Below, in pieces: positions 52,253 through 60,782 of a stretch of 64,000 bases of DNA. Location: positions 150,764 to 214,763 of the forward strand of contig JAVJSN010000007.1 of assembly GCA_040219355.1 (NCBI GenBank), read 5' to 3'. Numbering within the stretch: the stretch's first letter is position 1; each line of letters opens with the position of its first letter. Source of the DNA: MH13 sp040219355. Lineage in GTDB: Bacteria; Pseudomonadota; Alphaproteobacteria; Rhizobiales; MH13. The position numbers and the translations under genes are program-made. The notes under the pieces are model-generated. The model was not told the origin of the DNA and ran no database searches. It was given only the letters and a program-made list of their open reading frames with translations.

Positions 52253-53676
52253 GCAAAACCCATTCCGTCAACGACGATTGGCAGCACAGCGACTGGTTGC
52301 CACCCATACGCTGTTCGTCCGTGTAACGACCTCAAGTCAACAGATCCCTGGTTGATATCGAGATGCAGTTTGCCCTTAGACCGGCAATACAGGCTAGGTA
52401 GATCATCTTTCAGTGATTGTTGGTGTGCCGTAGGCAAACCTGTGGCGCCATCGCCATAAAAGTGGCCGTTCCGCTCAACATGGCTGCATCCCAGCAGCGC
52501 GACAAGAGAGAGATCCTGCTGCACGGCCAAGCCCGGCTGGGTAGACAGGTCTTCAGCAGACAGGAAGTACCGCTCGGCACCCTCCTGCGCATTCCATTTG
52601 ACCACGCGGGCACGATTGATCAGGGCTCGGTAGACGCCTTTGCAGGATTTGGAGGATACACCGCGATAGCCAACGGCGCGCGCCTCGACAAAGGCGTTTA
52701 TGCCATTGTCGGACTCATCGATCTCAATGGGCAGTGCCTCACCAATCTCACCCAATGGAAGTGACATCGCTTGGATACGGGCGATGGGCTGCTCAAACAC
52801 GGCAATGGAGCGTATCAGCCGGTTCAATCGCGTATCATTGGCCATGGCACGGTAGAGCTCGCCAAAGGCATCGGCGTCGCGATACTGCTCATTGCCATCT
52901 AGCGTACACAGATATGGGTCGCTGATCGTATCAAGCAGGCTTGCGATACGGACCAGTTGGTCGATGTCCTTATCCTTGTCGCCGCTAACTTTGATCTTGA
53001 AGGCGCGCAGCCCCCAAGCCTTTATTGCAGCTTCCAGGCTTTCAGGCAGACCATCATTCACACCCGTTTGCGGATCAACATCGCTTTCAAAGATGGCATC
53101 GACTAGCCCGACGGTATGCCGCGCAAGTATTGAGGTGCTGGGCGTGAGACCTGCCAAGAAGCTCGTGAAATCGAAACCGTCCATGTCTGGCGCGGTGGTG
53201 GACTGAAGCTCGATGGCATTGCTGCCAATCACATCGAAGAAGGAAGTATCCAGCAGGTTGCACAGCGCTGACAGGATTGCCTTATCGAGCAAAGCGTTGC
53301 CGAAACCTGCCACAAGGCTGTTCAACCCTTCAGTTGCGCATCGCTCTACGTGCTCTGCATCATACGTTGCATGCAAACCGAACGCGCTGAGATAGCTGGT
53401 CTCATCAAGATAACTTGCTTTGGCCAGATCAACTGCGCGCAGCAATTGCTGCACATTGTCCTCGTTGGAAAGCTCAGGCGATTTATCAAACCATTTGGGC
53501 GCCAGCAGCTCAGCTGCATGCCCGGCAGCCTCTTTGCCATCTTGTGTGCGTATCCGAACGCTGACCTGTGCCTCTTGCGCCTCACGCAAAGTCACCACAC
53601 CGTAGCGAAAGGGCAGCCGCAGGCCTACAGGGCGCGTTGTTACGGTGCAGGCAGTAACCGATAGCCTAGGCGTCAT
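52249..53676 (-). CDS. Enolase-superfamily enzyme (mandelate racemase/muconate lactonizing type)
   Basis: The 475-residue product has a capping N-terminal domain and a C-terminal barrel. The KxK base motif is in FKIKVSGDK, metal ligands follow in order LDGNEQY (Asp), VFEQPIA (Glu) and IEIDESD (Asp), and a late lysine is in VSSKSCKGV. That set fits the muconate cycloisomerase/dipeptide epimerase subgroup, but the protein is longer than usual (350-400). ATG at 53676 is chosen because an earlier GTG at 53718 lies inside a terminator-like hairpin. It ends the catabolic operon. Confidence 0.8.
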   Translation of the reverse strand: MTPRLSVTACTVTTRPVGLRLPFRYGVVTLREAQEAQVSVRIRTQDGKEAAGHAAELLAPKWFDKSPELSNEDNVQQLLRAVDLAKASYLDETSYLSAFGLHATYDAEHVERCATEGLNSLVAGFGNALLDKAILSALCNLLDTSFFDVIGSNAIELQSTTAPDMDGFDFTSFLAGLTPSTSILARHTVGLVDAIFESDVDPQTGVNDGLPESLEAAIKAWGLRAFKIKVSGDKDKDIDQLVRIASLLDTISDPYLCTLDGNEQYRDADAFGELYRAMANDTRLNRLIRSIAVFEQPIARIQAMSLPLGEIGEALPIEIDESDNGINAFVEARAVGYRGVSSKSCKGVYRALINRARVVKWNAQEGAERYFLSAEDLSTQPGLAVQQDLSLVALLGCSHVERNGHFYGDGATGLPTAHQQSLKDDLPSLYCRSKGKLHLDINQGSVDLRSLHGRTAYGWQPVAVLPIVVDGMGFA

Positions 53677-53698
53677 TTGAGCGCTCACAAAAATAGAT

Positions 53699-53723
53699 CC
53701 CCGGTGCGGGAGGCACACCGGGG
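53699..53723 (-). terminator. Terminator or attenuator between binding-protein gene and enolase-like gene
   Basis: CCCCGGTG (53699-53706) pairs perfectly with CACCGGGG (53716-53723) around a nine-base loop, and on the minus strand it is followed by ATCTATTTTTG. It lies 27 bp after the binding-protein stop and 23 bp before the enolase-like start. It probably lowers expression of the last gene relative to the binding protein. Confidence 0.75.
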
Positions 53724-53749
53724 AAAAGCATCACGTAGAAACCGACAGT

Positions 53750-54730
53750 TTACATGTCGGGGTAAGCGATGCTCTCATCAATAAAGTCATTGGTGAACTT
53801 GGTTGTCGCGTCAAACTCGCCAAGCTCATATGCTTCCTGAACCACCGTGTAATCGGCGACGATGCGGTCCATGCTCCATGCACCGATCGGCAACTCGTTG
53901 CCAACTCCGGGCATAACACGCGCTGCATATTGCAGCTGCCGGGCAGCATCGCTTTGGCGCATGGAGACAGCCGATGACAGCGCCTCGGAACAAGGGTCAG
54001 GCGTTTCAAGGCAGAAGGCAAAGGCGCGCTGCGTGGTTTGCACGAAATTGCGCACTTCTTCTTCCCGTCCGGCAATCACCTCATCAGCGACATAGTAGGC
54101 CAGCGAGTAGGTGTTCATGCCGTTGTCGCGCAGCAGCGCAAAGCCCAGATCATCACCAAAGATATCTTCATAGATGAAGTGCACCGAATAAAAGTGCGTG
54201 GTCACATCCACCGCGCCTGATTGCAGCGCAGCTACCTTACCGGTCGGCTGCAGATTTACCCAGCTCACACTCTCAGGGTCTAGCCCCAAAGCGCGGGCAG
54301 CAGGCACCCACATCTGGCGTGTTGCATCAAAGGCAGGCGCACCGATGGATCGACCGGCAATGTCTTCAATCGATTCAATGCCGGAGCTTTTCTTCCAATA
54401 GAGGCCAGCGGCATTATCATTATAGGCGACCATAACGCCCGTGAAATCTGAGCCGCGGGCCAGAAACTGAAGCGCCGTTGGCGTATCGATGATCGCCATG
54501 TCGGCCTGGCCAACATCCAGCGCGGTTGCCGCAGCACCGGATCCAGAACCCTGGCGAACTGCCAGTTCAACGCCAGCCTCTTCGTACCAGCCCTCTTGCA
54601 GCGCGTAGTAAATGGGGGCGTGGTCGCCGCCAGCGGTCCAGTTGAGCTGCAGGCTGAGCTCGTCAGCGTTGGCAAGTCCTGTTGAGCTGAGAAAAGCCGC
54701 GCTCAGCGCGCAGAGCAATGTCTTCTTCAT
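53750..54730 (-). CDS. ABC transporter substrate-binding protein, NMT1/THI5/SsuA type
   Basis: The 326-residue product has a signal peptide (MKKTLLCALSAAFLSSTGLA, cleavage near residue 22) and the NMT1-like fold: LQLNWTAGGDHAPIYYALQEGWY, ELAVRQGSGSGAA, DVGQADMAIIDTPTALQ, GAVDVTTHFYSV. Relatives bind thiamin precursors, sulfonates, nitrate or aromatic compounds. The ligand here is unknown and presumably is the substrate of the operon. It is 38 bp from the ATPase gene. Confidence 0.88.
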   Translation of the reverse strand: MKKTLLCALSAAFLSSTGLANADELSLQLNWTAGGDHAPIYYALQEGWYEEAGVELAVRQGSGSGAAATALDVGQADMAIIDTPTALQFLARGSDFTGVMVAYNDNAAGLYWKKSSGIESIEDIAGRSIGAPAFDATRQMWVPAARALGLDPESVSWVNLQPTGKVAALQSGAVDVTTHFYSVHFIYEDIFGDDLGFALLRDNGMNTYSLAYYVADEVIAGREEEVRNFVQTTQRAFAFCLETPDPCSEALSSAVSMRQSDAARQLQYAARVMPGVGNELPIGAWSMDRIVADYTVVQEAYELGEFDATTKFTNDFIDESIAYPDM

Positions 54731-54768
54731 TGGGTCGTCTCCCTATTGGGCGCGTTACCCGGCATGCG

Positions 54769-55554
54769 TCATTGCATGCCGAGCAGAGAATAGATGCGCC
54801 GCGTGTATTCGCCGAATTTTTCGGTCGTTTTGACATCCAGCGTGCGTGGTTCAGGCAGCTCGATATCGAAGTGATCCGCCATACGGGCGGGGCTTGCTGT
54901 CATCACGGCCACTTGGGAGCCAAGAAACACTGCTTCTTGGATACCGTGAGTGACGAACAGAATGGTCTTGCGGCTCTCTTTCCAGATCCGCAGAAGCTCG
55001 AGGTTCATGCGCTCGCGCGTCAGTGCATCCAGCGCGCCAAAGGGTTCATCCATCAGGATGAGCTTGGGGTCGTGGATCAGCGCCCGTGCAATGGAGGCAC
55101 GCTGCTGCATGCCGCCGGAAAGCTGCTGCGGATAGGCATCGGCAAAGTCTGCAATGCCGACCATCTCCAGCAGATCACGAGCTCGCTCGCGCGAGGCCTT
55201 TTTGGGTAGGCCGAGGATTTCGGCGGGCAACAGAACATTGTCGACTATGGTGCGCCACTTCAAAAGCAGTGCCTTCTGGAACACCATGCCGATGTCGCGA
55301 CCGGGCGTGAACGGCGAGTCCGGGCTGCCGATTTCCACCTTGCCTTCGGTGGCTTCGTGAAGCTCTGCCAGGATACAGAGGATCGTCGATTTGCCGCAGC
55401 CCGAGGGCCCGACGATGGAAACCAGTTCGCCATCATGAATGTCGATAGTGACGTCGCTGACGGCCAAAAACTCTTCCTTGCCCACAGCATAGGTTTTGCG
55501 CACCCCTTCCAGGCGCACAAAGGGATGCGCTCCAGTGCTCGTGCCGGTACTCAT
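54769..55554 (-). CDS. ABC transporter ATP-binding protein (SsuB/TauB-like)
   Basis: The 261-residue product has Walker A GPSGCGKST, Q-loop GMVFQKALLLKW, signature LSGGMQQR, Walker B LILMDEPFGALD and the switch His in FVTHGIQEAVFLG. It energises uptake with the adjacent permease and binding protein. Its start overlaps the permease stop by 4 bp (ATGA). Similarity is to the nitrate/sulfonate/taurine class. Confidence 0.93.
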   Translation of the reverse strand: MSTGTSTGAHPFVRLEGVRKTYAVGKEEFLAVSDVTIDIHDGELVSIVGPSGCGKSTILCILAELHEATEGKVEIGSPDSPFTPGRDIGMVFQKALLLKWRTIVDNVLLPAEILGLPKKASRERARDLLEMVGIADFADAYPQQLSGGMQQRASIARALIHDPKLILMDEPFGALDALTRERMNLELLRIWKESRKTILFVTHGIQEAVFLGSQVAVMTASPARMADHFDIELPEPRTLDVKTTEKFGEYTRRIYSLLGMQ

Positions 55555-56306
55555 GTCACGATCCCTTTGCGCGTGATGAAGATGTATTCCAGCAACAGCA
55601 CCAGCCCGTAAAGCGCCACGCCGATGAGCGTGATGAACACCAGAGCCATCATCATGGCTGAGGTGTTCAGCGCGTTTTGCTGGGCCAGAAGGAAGTGCCC
55701 AAGGCCGCGTTCGGATGCGATGAACTCGCCAACAATCGCGCCAGCGACAGCCAGAACGGCTGCAACCTTCATGCCCGAAAACAGATATGGCAGCGAACCG
55801 GGAAGGAGGATCTTGGAGAATATCTGCCAGCGGTTAGCCTTGATGGAACGCACCAGATTAATGAGGTCCGGCTCCACCTCAATGAGGCCGCGATGGGTGG
55901 TCAGCACGATTGGGAAAAAGCAGATCGTAAAAGCAATGATCATGTTGGGCACGATGCCAAAGCCCAGCCACACAATGAACAGCGGCGCCATAGCAATCTT
56001 TGGCACCATGTTGATCGTCACCAGCAGCGGCATAACGCCAGAGTTGAGCGCTGGGACCCAGACAAACAGCACCGCCAGCGTGACGCCCACAATGACAGCC
56101 AGGAAGTAACCGCCGAAAATCGCCAGCGCTGTCGCCCAGATGTGCATGCCCCAATTGTAAGAGGGCTCGCCCAGTTCGCGGATCGCCTCAAGCGGCGATG
56201 GCAGGATGTAGCTGGGCAGATCGGTGACCATGGTTGCCAGTTGCCAGACGGCAATGAAAGCAACATGGGCACCAATCGCGTAGCCATAGTTTTTCCAAGC
56301 ACTCAC
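55551..56306 (-). CDS. ABC transporter permease (SsuC/TauC-like)
   Basis: The 251-residue product has about six hydrophobic segments and the binding-protein-dependent transport loop IKANRWQIFSKILLPGSLPYLFSGMK, with the EAA-type signature (split over residues ~165-190), then GAIVGEFIASERGLGHFLL. It pairs with the ATPase and NMT1-type binding protein. It starts 3 bp after the SDR-like gene, so transport and catabolic genes are co-transcribed. Confidence 0.92.
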   Translation of the reverse strand: MSAWKNYGYAIGAHVAFIAVWQLATMVTDLPSYILPSPLEAIRELGEPSYNWGMHIWATALAIFGGYFLAVIVGVTLAVLFVWVPALNSGVMPLLVTINMVPKIAMAPLFIVWLGFGIVPNMIIAFTICFFPIVLTTHRGLIEVEPDLINLVRSIKANRWQIFSKILLPGSLPYLFSGMKVAAVLAVAGAIVGEFIASERGLGHFLLAQQNALNTSAMMMALVFITLIGVALYGLVLLLEYIFITRKGIVT

Positions 56307-56309
56307 AGA

Positions 56310-57356
56310 TCAAAACTCCCCTGAGCGCACATGGAATTTGGACGGCTTGCCATGGATGGGTTTGTCGTTTTTCACCCAGTCTGCTACCCACCCGATCATC
56401 GCATCAATGGGCACCACGGGGTTGCCGAAAATGCCATTGGCCTTGTCGCAATTGACCATCAAGCAGGTGTCCTGCTCTTGCCCCTCAAAGGTCGGCTCGA
56501 CGCCAAAAATCTCGCCGAAACGATGGGCCAGATAGCGAATGGAAACTGTTTCCGGTCCGCCGACGTTGATCGGGCAGGCTGGTGTTTCACAGTGCGCAAG
56601 CATCCGTAGGAACTGCGCGTTCGCATCGCCCTGCCACATGATATCGGCATGGCTGGTCGCGACCGGCACGGGCTGCCCGGCTTTCACCCAAGCGGCAACT
56701 TCCTGCATCACACCGTAGCGCGGGTCGATGGCATAGACGAAGCGCATGATACGCCCCGGGGTGCCGTGCATGCGCGAATAATACTGGAAGGTGCGTTCGC
56801 GACCGACAACCGAATTGGCGTATTCCCCCGGGCGGGCCATGGGCAGGTCGCTCTCGGTGACACCACCATGTAACGGGTTCGACCATGGGTATACATGGAT
56901 GGTTGAGAAGGAGACGATGCGCGAGTCTTTGAAGGCCTCTGCCGTGATAGCGGGCGCAACCGTGTTCATCGCCCAGAGAAAATCCTCGCGGCCCCGGAAG
57001 TCGAATTTCAGGCCAGCCATGTAGATGACGTTCTTGACTTTGGGCAGCGCGTTAACGGCCTCGCGGTCAAGCAGATCGCACGCAATTGTCTCAATGCCCC
57101 AGGCATTCAGCCGCTCTTGCACGCCTTCTTCGGAGAACCGCGAGACACCGATGACCCGCTTATGCGGCGCGGCCTTTTTGGCCATCCGGGCCATGGTAAC
57201 GCCGATCTTTCCGCCCACGCCCAGAATGATGATGTCGCCATCAAGTGCGTTCAGATCATCAATGACCCCTTTGGTAGGGATCGACATGAAATCTTCCAAA
57301 TGCTCCACATCGCGAAACGCTTCTGGAAAGATGGCGGGGGAGAGAATGTCTGTCAT
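56310..57356 (-). CDS. NAD-dependent epimerase/dehydratase-like protein lacking the catalytic lysine
   Basis: The 348-residue extended-SDR protein has the nucleotide motif IIILGVGGKIGVTMA, VIYMAGLKFDFRG, the Ser region VSFSTIHVYPWSN, and a Tyr in GEYANSVVGRE. The lysine of the usual YxxxK is a valine here (YANSV). The C-terminus has INVGGPETVSIRYLA as in sugar epimerases. ATG at 57356 has GGAAG at good spacing. It may act on a sugar-acid-like substrate or bind NAD without classical catalysis. Confidence 0.82.
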   Translation of the reverse strand: MTDILSPAIFPEAFRDVEHLEDFMSIPTKGVIDDLNALDGDIIILGVGGKIGVTMARMAKKAAPHKRVIGVSRFSEEGVQERLNAWGIETIACDLLDREAVNALPKVKNVIYMAGLKFDFRGREDFLWAMNTVAPAITAEAFKDSRIVSFSTIHVYPWSNPLHGGVTESDLPMARPGEYANSVVGRERTFQYYSRMHGTPGRIMRFVYAIDPRYGVMQEVAAWVKAGQPVPVATSHADIMWQGDANAQFLRMLAHCETPACPINVGGPETVSIRYLAHRFGEIFGVEPTFEGQEQDTCLMVNCDKANGIFGNPVVPIDAMIGWVADWVKNDKPIHGKPSKFHVRSGEF

Positions 57357-57373
57357 AAGGGCTTCCAAAGTGC

Positions 57374-58435
57374 TCACGCGAGCCAACGATTGAGGTTGGC
57401 CGCAACAAAGGCGTCGTCATTCATTTCAGGGTATTGGCGGTAGACGCGGTCGATCTGCTCGCTCTGGCCGGGACTCATCACCTCATCGGGGTCCAGGCAC
57501 CATGTGCCTTCGACCAAGCCCTGACGGCGCAGCACCTCCAGGCAGCCGGGAATGCAGCCCTTCAGATCGTTCAGCGCATCGTATATCGCCAGATTGCAGT
57601 CGGTGACGATGGAATCCTGGGCCAGCAGATCCTCGGGCATATCAGCGCCGTCGGGGATCGTGTGAATGCGATCCAGAAGCGCAACAGCAGGTTTTACCCA
57701 CACGCTCCAATGGCCCAGCAGACCCCCACGGATGCGAACCCGGGTTTCCAAAGCACCGTCCTGCGTCCGCACGACAAAAGGCTGCAGCAGGTCCATCACG
57801 ATGTGATCATCATTGCCGGTATAGAGGGTCACACGGTCCGATGCGCCAGCATCTTGCACCGCCCGGACAATCTCCAATGTGCGGTAGCGGTCAAATGGCG
57901 CCATCTTGATGGCGACAACGTTGTCGATTTGCGCAAAGGCGTGCCAGAAATCGTAGGACAGGTGAAAGCCGCCAACGCCAGGCAGCAGCGCAAACCCAAT
58001 CACCGGCATTTCTTTCGCGATGGTCCGGCAATGCGCCAGAATTTCTTGCTCTGCTGTGCCTTTCAGGCGGGCCAGATTGAGCAGCACCGCATGGTAACCC
58101 AGCGATTTAGCTGTCTTGGCTTCCTGAAGCGCCTGATCGGTTTTGCCGGTGACGCCAGCCACAAGAACCTTGCCTTCACCACCCCAATCCAGCGCGGTTT
58201 GCGCGGCCAGCTCCAGCACCGGCGCGTAGAGGCCAACCTGGCGGATAGCAAATTGGGTGGTATGAACGCCAACGGCGATGCCGCCAGCACCTGCATCCAT
58301 ATAGTAGCGGGTCACAGCGCGCTGGCGCAGCCGGTCCAGCTGGCGTTGCGCATCCAGAACCAAGGGATGGGCTGGTAGGGCAGCCCCCTTGCGCAGGGTC
58401 TGTTGGACGGCAGTCGGGGTATCTGTCCAGTTCAT
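57374..58435 (-). CDS. Dihydrodipicolinate synthase (DapA) family lyase
   Basis: The 353-residue barrel has GAGGIAVGVHTTQFAI near residue 50, a central segment VLVAGVTGKTDQALQEAKTAKSLGYHAVLL (residues ~90-119) and the likely Schiff-base lysine in VVAIKMAPFDRYRTLEIV, with LYTGNDDHIV after it. DapA-family members are aldolases, dehydratases or hydratase-aldolases acting on 2-oxo acids. It is longer than true DapA (~295 aa) and lies in a catabolic context, so lysine synthesis is unlikely. Its start overlaps the CoA-transferase stop by 4 bp. Confidence 0.85.
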   Translation of the reverse strand: MNWTDTPTAVQQTLRKGAALPAHPLVLDAQRQLDRLRQRAVTRYYMDAGAGGIAVGVHTTQFAIRQVGLYAPVLELAAQTALDWGGEGKVLVAGVTGKTDQALQEAKTAKSLGYHAVLLNLARLKGTAEQEILAHCRTIAKEMPVIGFALLPGVGGFHLSYDFWHAFAQIDNVVAIKMAPFDRYRTLEIVRAVQDAGASDRVTLYTGNDDHIVMDLLQPFVVRTQDGALETRVRIRGGLLGHWSVWVKPAVALLDRIHTIPDGADMPEDLLAQDSIVTDCNLAIYDALNDLKGCIPGCLEVLRRQGLVEGTWCLDPDEVMSPGQSEQIDRVYRQYPEMNDDAFVAANLNRWLA

Positions 58436-60033
58436 GCGATAGCCTGTTGCGGTTGTGCAGGTTTCAGGGGGATGAAGTGTTGCGGCTGCATGAGCTGCAG
58501 GGGGTCTGCGATGGCCACGGGCGCAAAGTCCATCAGGTCCAGAACTTGGCTCTGAAGATCGATACCCGGGGCGATCTCGATCAACTCGAGGCCATCTGCG
58601 AGTACGTTGAAGACAGCGCGCTCAGTCACGATCATCGCTTCCTGCCCGCGCATCGCAACACCGTCGCGCACGCGATAGGTGACCGACGCGGCCTCGCGCA
58701 CAAACTTCTTCACTTTGCCTTCGTGGACAATGGAAAGCTTGCCATCATAAACCTCGCACTGAAGCCCACCTGTGGTGAAAGTTCCGGCAAAAATGAGCCG
58801 CTGCGCGTTCTGCGCAATGTCGATAAACCCGCCAGCGCCGGGGTTCGCCCTGCCAAACTTGGAAACATTCACTACGCCTCTCTCATCGAACTCAGCAAAG
58901 GAAAGCGCGGTGAATGGGCAAAGGCCACCGTCGATGGCATCGAATTGCGTCACGCCATCTAATATGGCATCAGGGTTGATGTTGGCAGAGAATTGCCAGC
59001 CGGGCATCACGATGCCGCCATAGGCGCCATGCTCGGTTGTGCCGGGATAGTCGGCCAGGTTTTCGTTGGTCAGAAGACCCTGCTCGACCATGACCAGAGG
59101 CACATCGGTCGCCGCGCCAAAGCCAAATATGGCCAGCTCATCCTTGCGCACTTCAGGGGCGATTCGGTTGGCGATGATCCGATCCGCAGAGAAGGGTGGC
59201 GCTTGCAGGTTGGTCACATCCAGGCGCTTGCCGGAGTAATAGGCTGGCTCATACGCCACATCTGTGGTCATCATCATGTCGGCATCGACGACGACTTCAT
59301 CAACGTAGACACCGGGGACGCGAACCTGCGGCGCGGTGCGCTCGCCATGACCAACCATCCGGCGTACCTGCGCAATGACTTTGCCGCCCGACGCCTTTGC
59401 GGCCAGCGCTAAGGCAATGTTCGCAGTGAGAAGCGGCTCATCTTCCCAAGACAGATTGCCATGCTCGTCGGCCGAGGAAGCACGCAAAATGGCAACATCA
59501 ATAGGCCATGTGGGGTAGTAGAGCAGTTCCTCGTTATCGATAGAGATGACGCGGATAAGATCGGCCTGCGCGCGGTCGGTGAACTTTCCACCGCCATGGC
59601 GCGGGTCAGCATAGGTTCCAAGACCCACGCGGGTGATATAGCCTGGGCTCTTGCGCGCCACCTCGCGCAGCCAGTGCATGGATGCGCCGATGGGCCAGGA
59701 GTAGGCCTCAACCCTATTCTCATGGATCAGCCGCATCAGTTCAGGGCGCTGGCCGGTCTTGGGGTCCACCGGATTGATGAACGAGCCCGACACGATGCGT
59801 TTCATCAGGCCCTCTTGGGCCACATGGTCCATGCCCTTGATGCCCATTGCGTCGCCGGTACCACAGGGAAAATAGAAGGTGAGGTCTGATGGCGCTTGCG
59901 TATCGCGAAACCGCTGGCCGAGGGCTGCCAAAACACTGTCGGGCGTCACCCAACCGATCACGCCTGCGCTGGCAACAGTGCTGCCAGACGCGATAGAGGC
60001 AACCGCCTGTTGGGCAGAAACAACCTTGCTCAT
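58432..60033 (-). CDS. Acyl-CoA:acetate/3-oxoacid CoA-transferase (YdiF-like)
   Basis: The 533-residue single-chain protein fuses the alpha and beta halves of family I CoA-transferases. The first half has VASAGVIGWVTPDSVLAALG and FYFPCGTGDAMGIKG; the second half has the probable catalytic Glu in GTTEHGAYGG and NPGAGGFIDIAQNAQRLIFAG. It would activate a carboxylic acid as its CoA ester. ATG at 60033 has GGAGA just upstream and overlaps the enoyl-CoA hydratase stop by 4 bp. Confidence 0.88.
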   Translation of the reverse strand: MSKVVSAQQAVASIASGSTVASAGVIGWVTPDSVLAALGQRFRDTQAPSDLTFYFPCGTGDAMGIKGMDHVAQEGLMKRIVSGSFINPVDPKTGQRPELMRLIHENRVEAYSWPIGASMHWLREVARKSPGYITRVGLGTYADPRHGGGKFTDRAQADLIRVISIDNEELLYYPTWPIDVAILRASSADEHGNLSWEDEPLLTANIALALAAKASGGKVIAQVRRMVGHGERTAPQVRVPGVYVDEVVVDADMMMTTDVAYEPAYYSGKRLDVTNLQAPPFSADRIIANRIAPEVRKDELAIFGFGAATDVPLVMVEQGLLTNENLADYPGTTEHGAYGGIVMPGWQFSANINPDAILDGVTQFDAIDGGLCPFTALSFAEFDERGVVNVSKFGRANPGAGGFIDIAQNAQRLIFAGTFTTGGLQCEVYDGKLSIVHEGKVKKFVREAASVTYRVRDGVAMRGQEAMIVTERAVFNVLADGLELIEIAPGIDLQSQVLDLMDFAPVAIADPLQLMQPQHFIPLKPAQPQQAIA

Positions 60034-60782
60034 GAGGTCTCCGTGAACTTGGCAAGCACCTGCTTGGCCGCCTCGCCTTCGCAATCACTGGCAAAAAGGC
60101 GCGAGGCTTCAACATCCATCTGTTCGCTGGCACCCGTTATGACCGCTCCAAAGAAACGCTTGGTGGAGCGCACAGCATCTGCTGGCAGCCCGGCCAAACG
60201 CTCAGCCATGGCGCAGGCTTCATCAAGCGCATTGCCATCGCCGGCTAGCTTGTCAGCAACGCCAAGGCGCAGCGCCTCAGCACCATCAATTTCTTCACTG
60301 CCCCAGGTAATCAGCCGCGCTTTTACCGGGCCGCATCGCGCAATCAGCGTCTGCAAACCCCATGGCGGGATCCAGCCGTTCTTGACCTCTGGCATCGCCC
60401 ATTTGGTAGACGCACCGCTGACGACCACATCGCAAGACGTGGCCAATATAAAGCCGCCACCCAGTGCATAACCTTCCACGGCAGCGATCACTGGCACGGG
60501 CAGATAGGCCATGCTGCGCGCGACTTTGGCTGTGTACGCCTCATGGGTGCACATATCGGGTATCGACAGCCCGCCAAGTTCTTTCAAGTCGCTGCCTGCG
60601 CAAAAGGCCGGCGGCGCACCGGCGAGAACGATGGCACGGCACTCCTTGTCGCCCGCCAGAGCCTGAAGGACTTCATCAAGCTCGCGCATGCTCTGCGTGC
60701 CTAGCGCATTACGGCGCTGCGGCTTGTTCATGGTGAGAACGGCATAGCCTTCTTGGCGCTCAATGGTAATTTGCTCTCTCAT
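60030..60782 (-). CDS. Enoyl-CoA hydratase/isomerase family protein
   Basis: The 250-residue crotonase-fold protein has the oxyanion-hole segments APPAFCAGSDLKELG and VEGYALGGGFILA, and a catalytic Glu in WAMPEVKNGWIPPWG. The WIPPWG stretch is typical of a non-fatty-acid group whose substrates vary. It would hydrate or cleave the acyl-CoA formed by the neighbouring CoA-transferase. Start overlaps the FAD oxidoreductase stop by 4 bp. Confidence 0.87.
   Translation of the reverse strand: MREQITIERQEGYAVLTMNKPQRRNALGTQSMRELDEVLQALAGDKECRAIVLAGAPPAFCAGSDLKELGGLSIPDMCTHEAYTAKVARSMAYLPVPVIAAVEGYALGGGFILATSCDVVVSGASTKWAMPEVKNGWIPPWGLQTLIARCGPVKARLITWGSEEIDGAEALRLGVADKLAGDGNALDEACAMAERLAGLPADAVRSTKRFFGAVITGASEQMDVEASRLFASDCEGEAAKQVLAKFTETS

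Noticed and set aside
53677..53718. GTG at 53718 as the start of the enolase-like gene
   Set aside because: It falls inside a perfect hairpin followed by a T-run, while the ATG at 53676 lies beyond it.
57434..58378. Long plus-strand open frame (314 aa) opposite the DapA-family gene
   Set aside because: It is a shadow of a well supported gene; high GC content makes long antisense frames common here.
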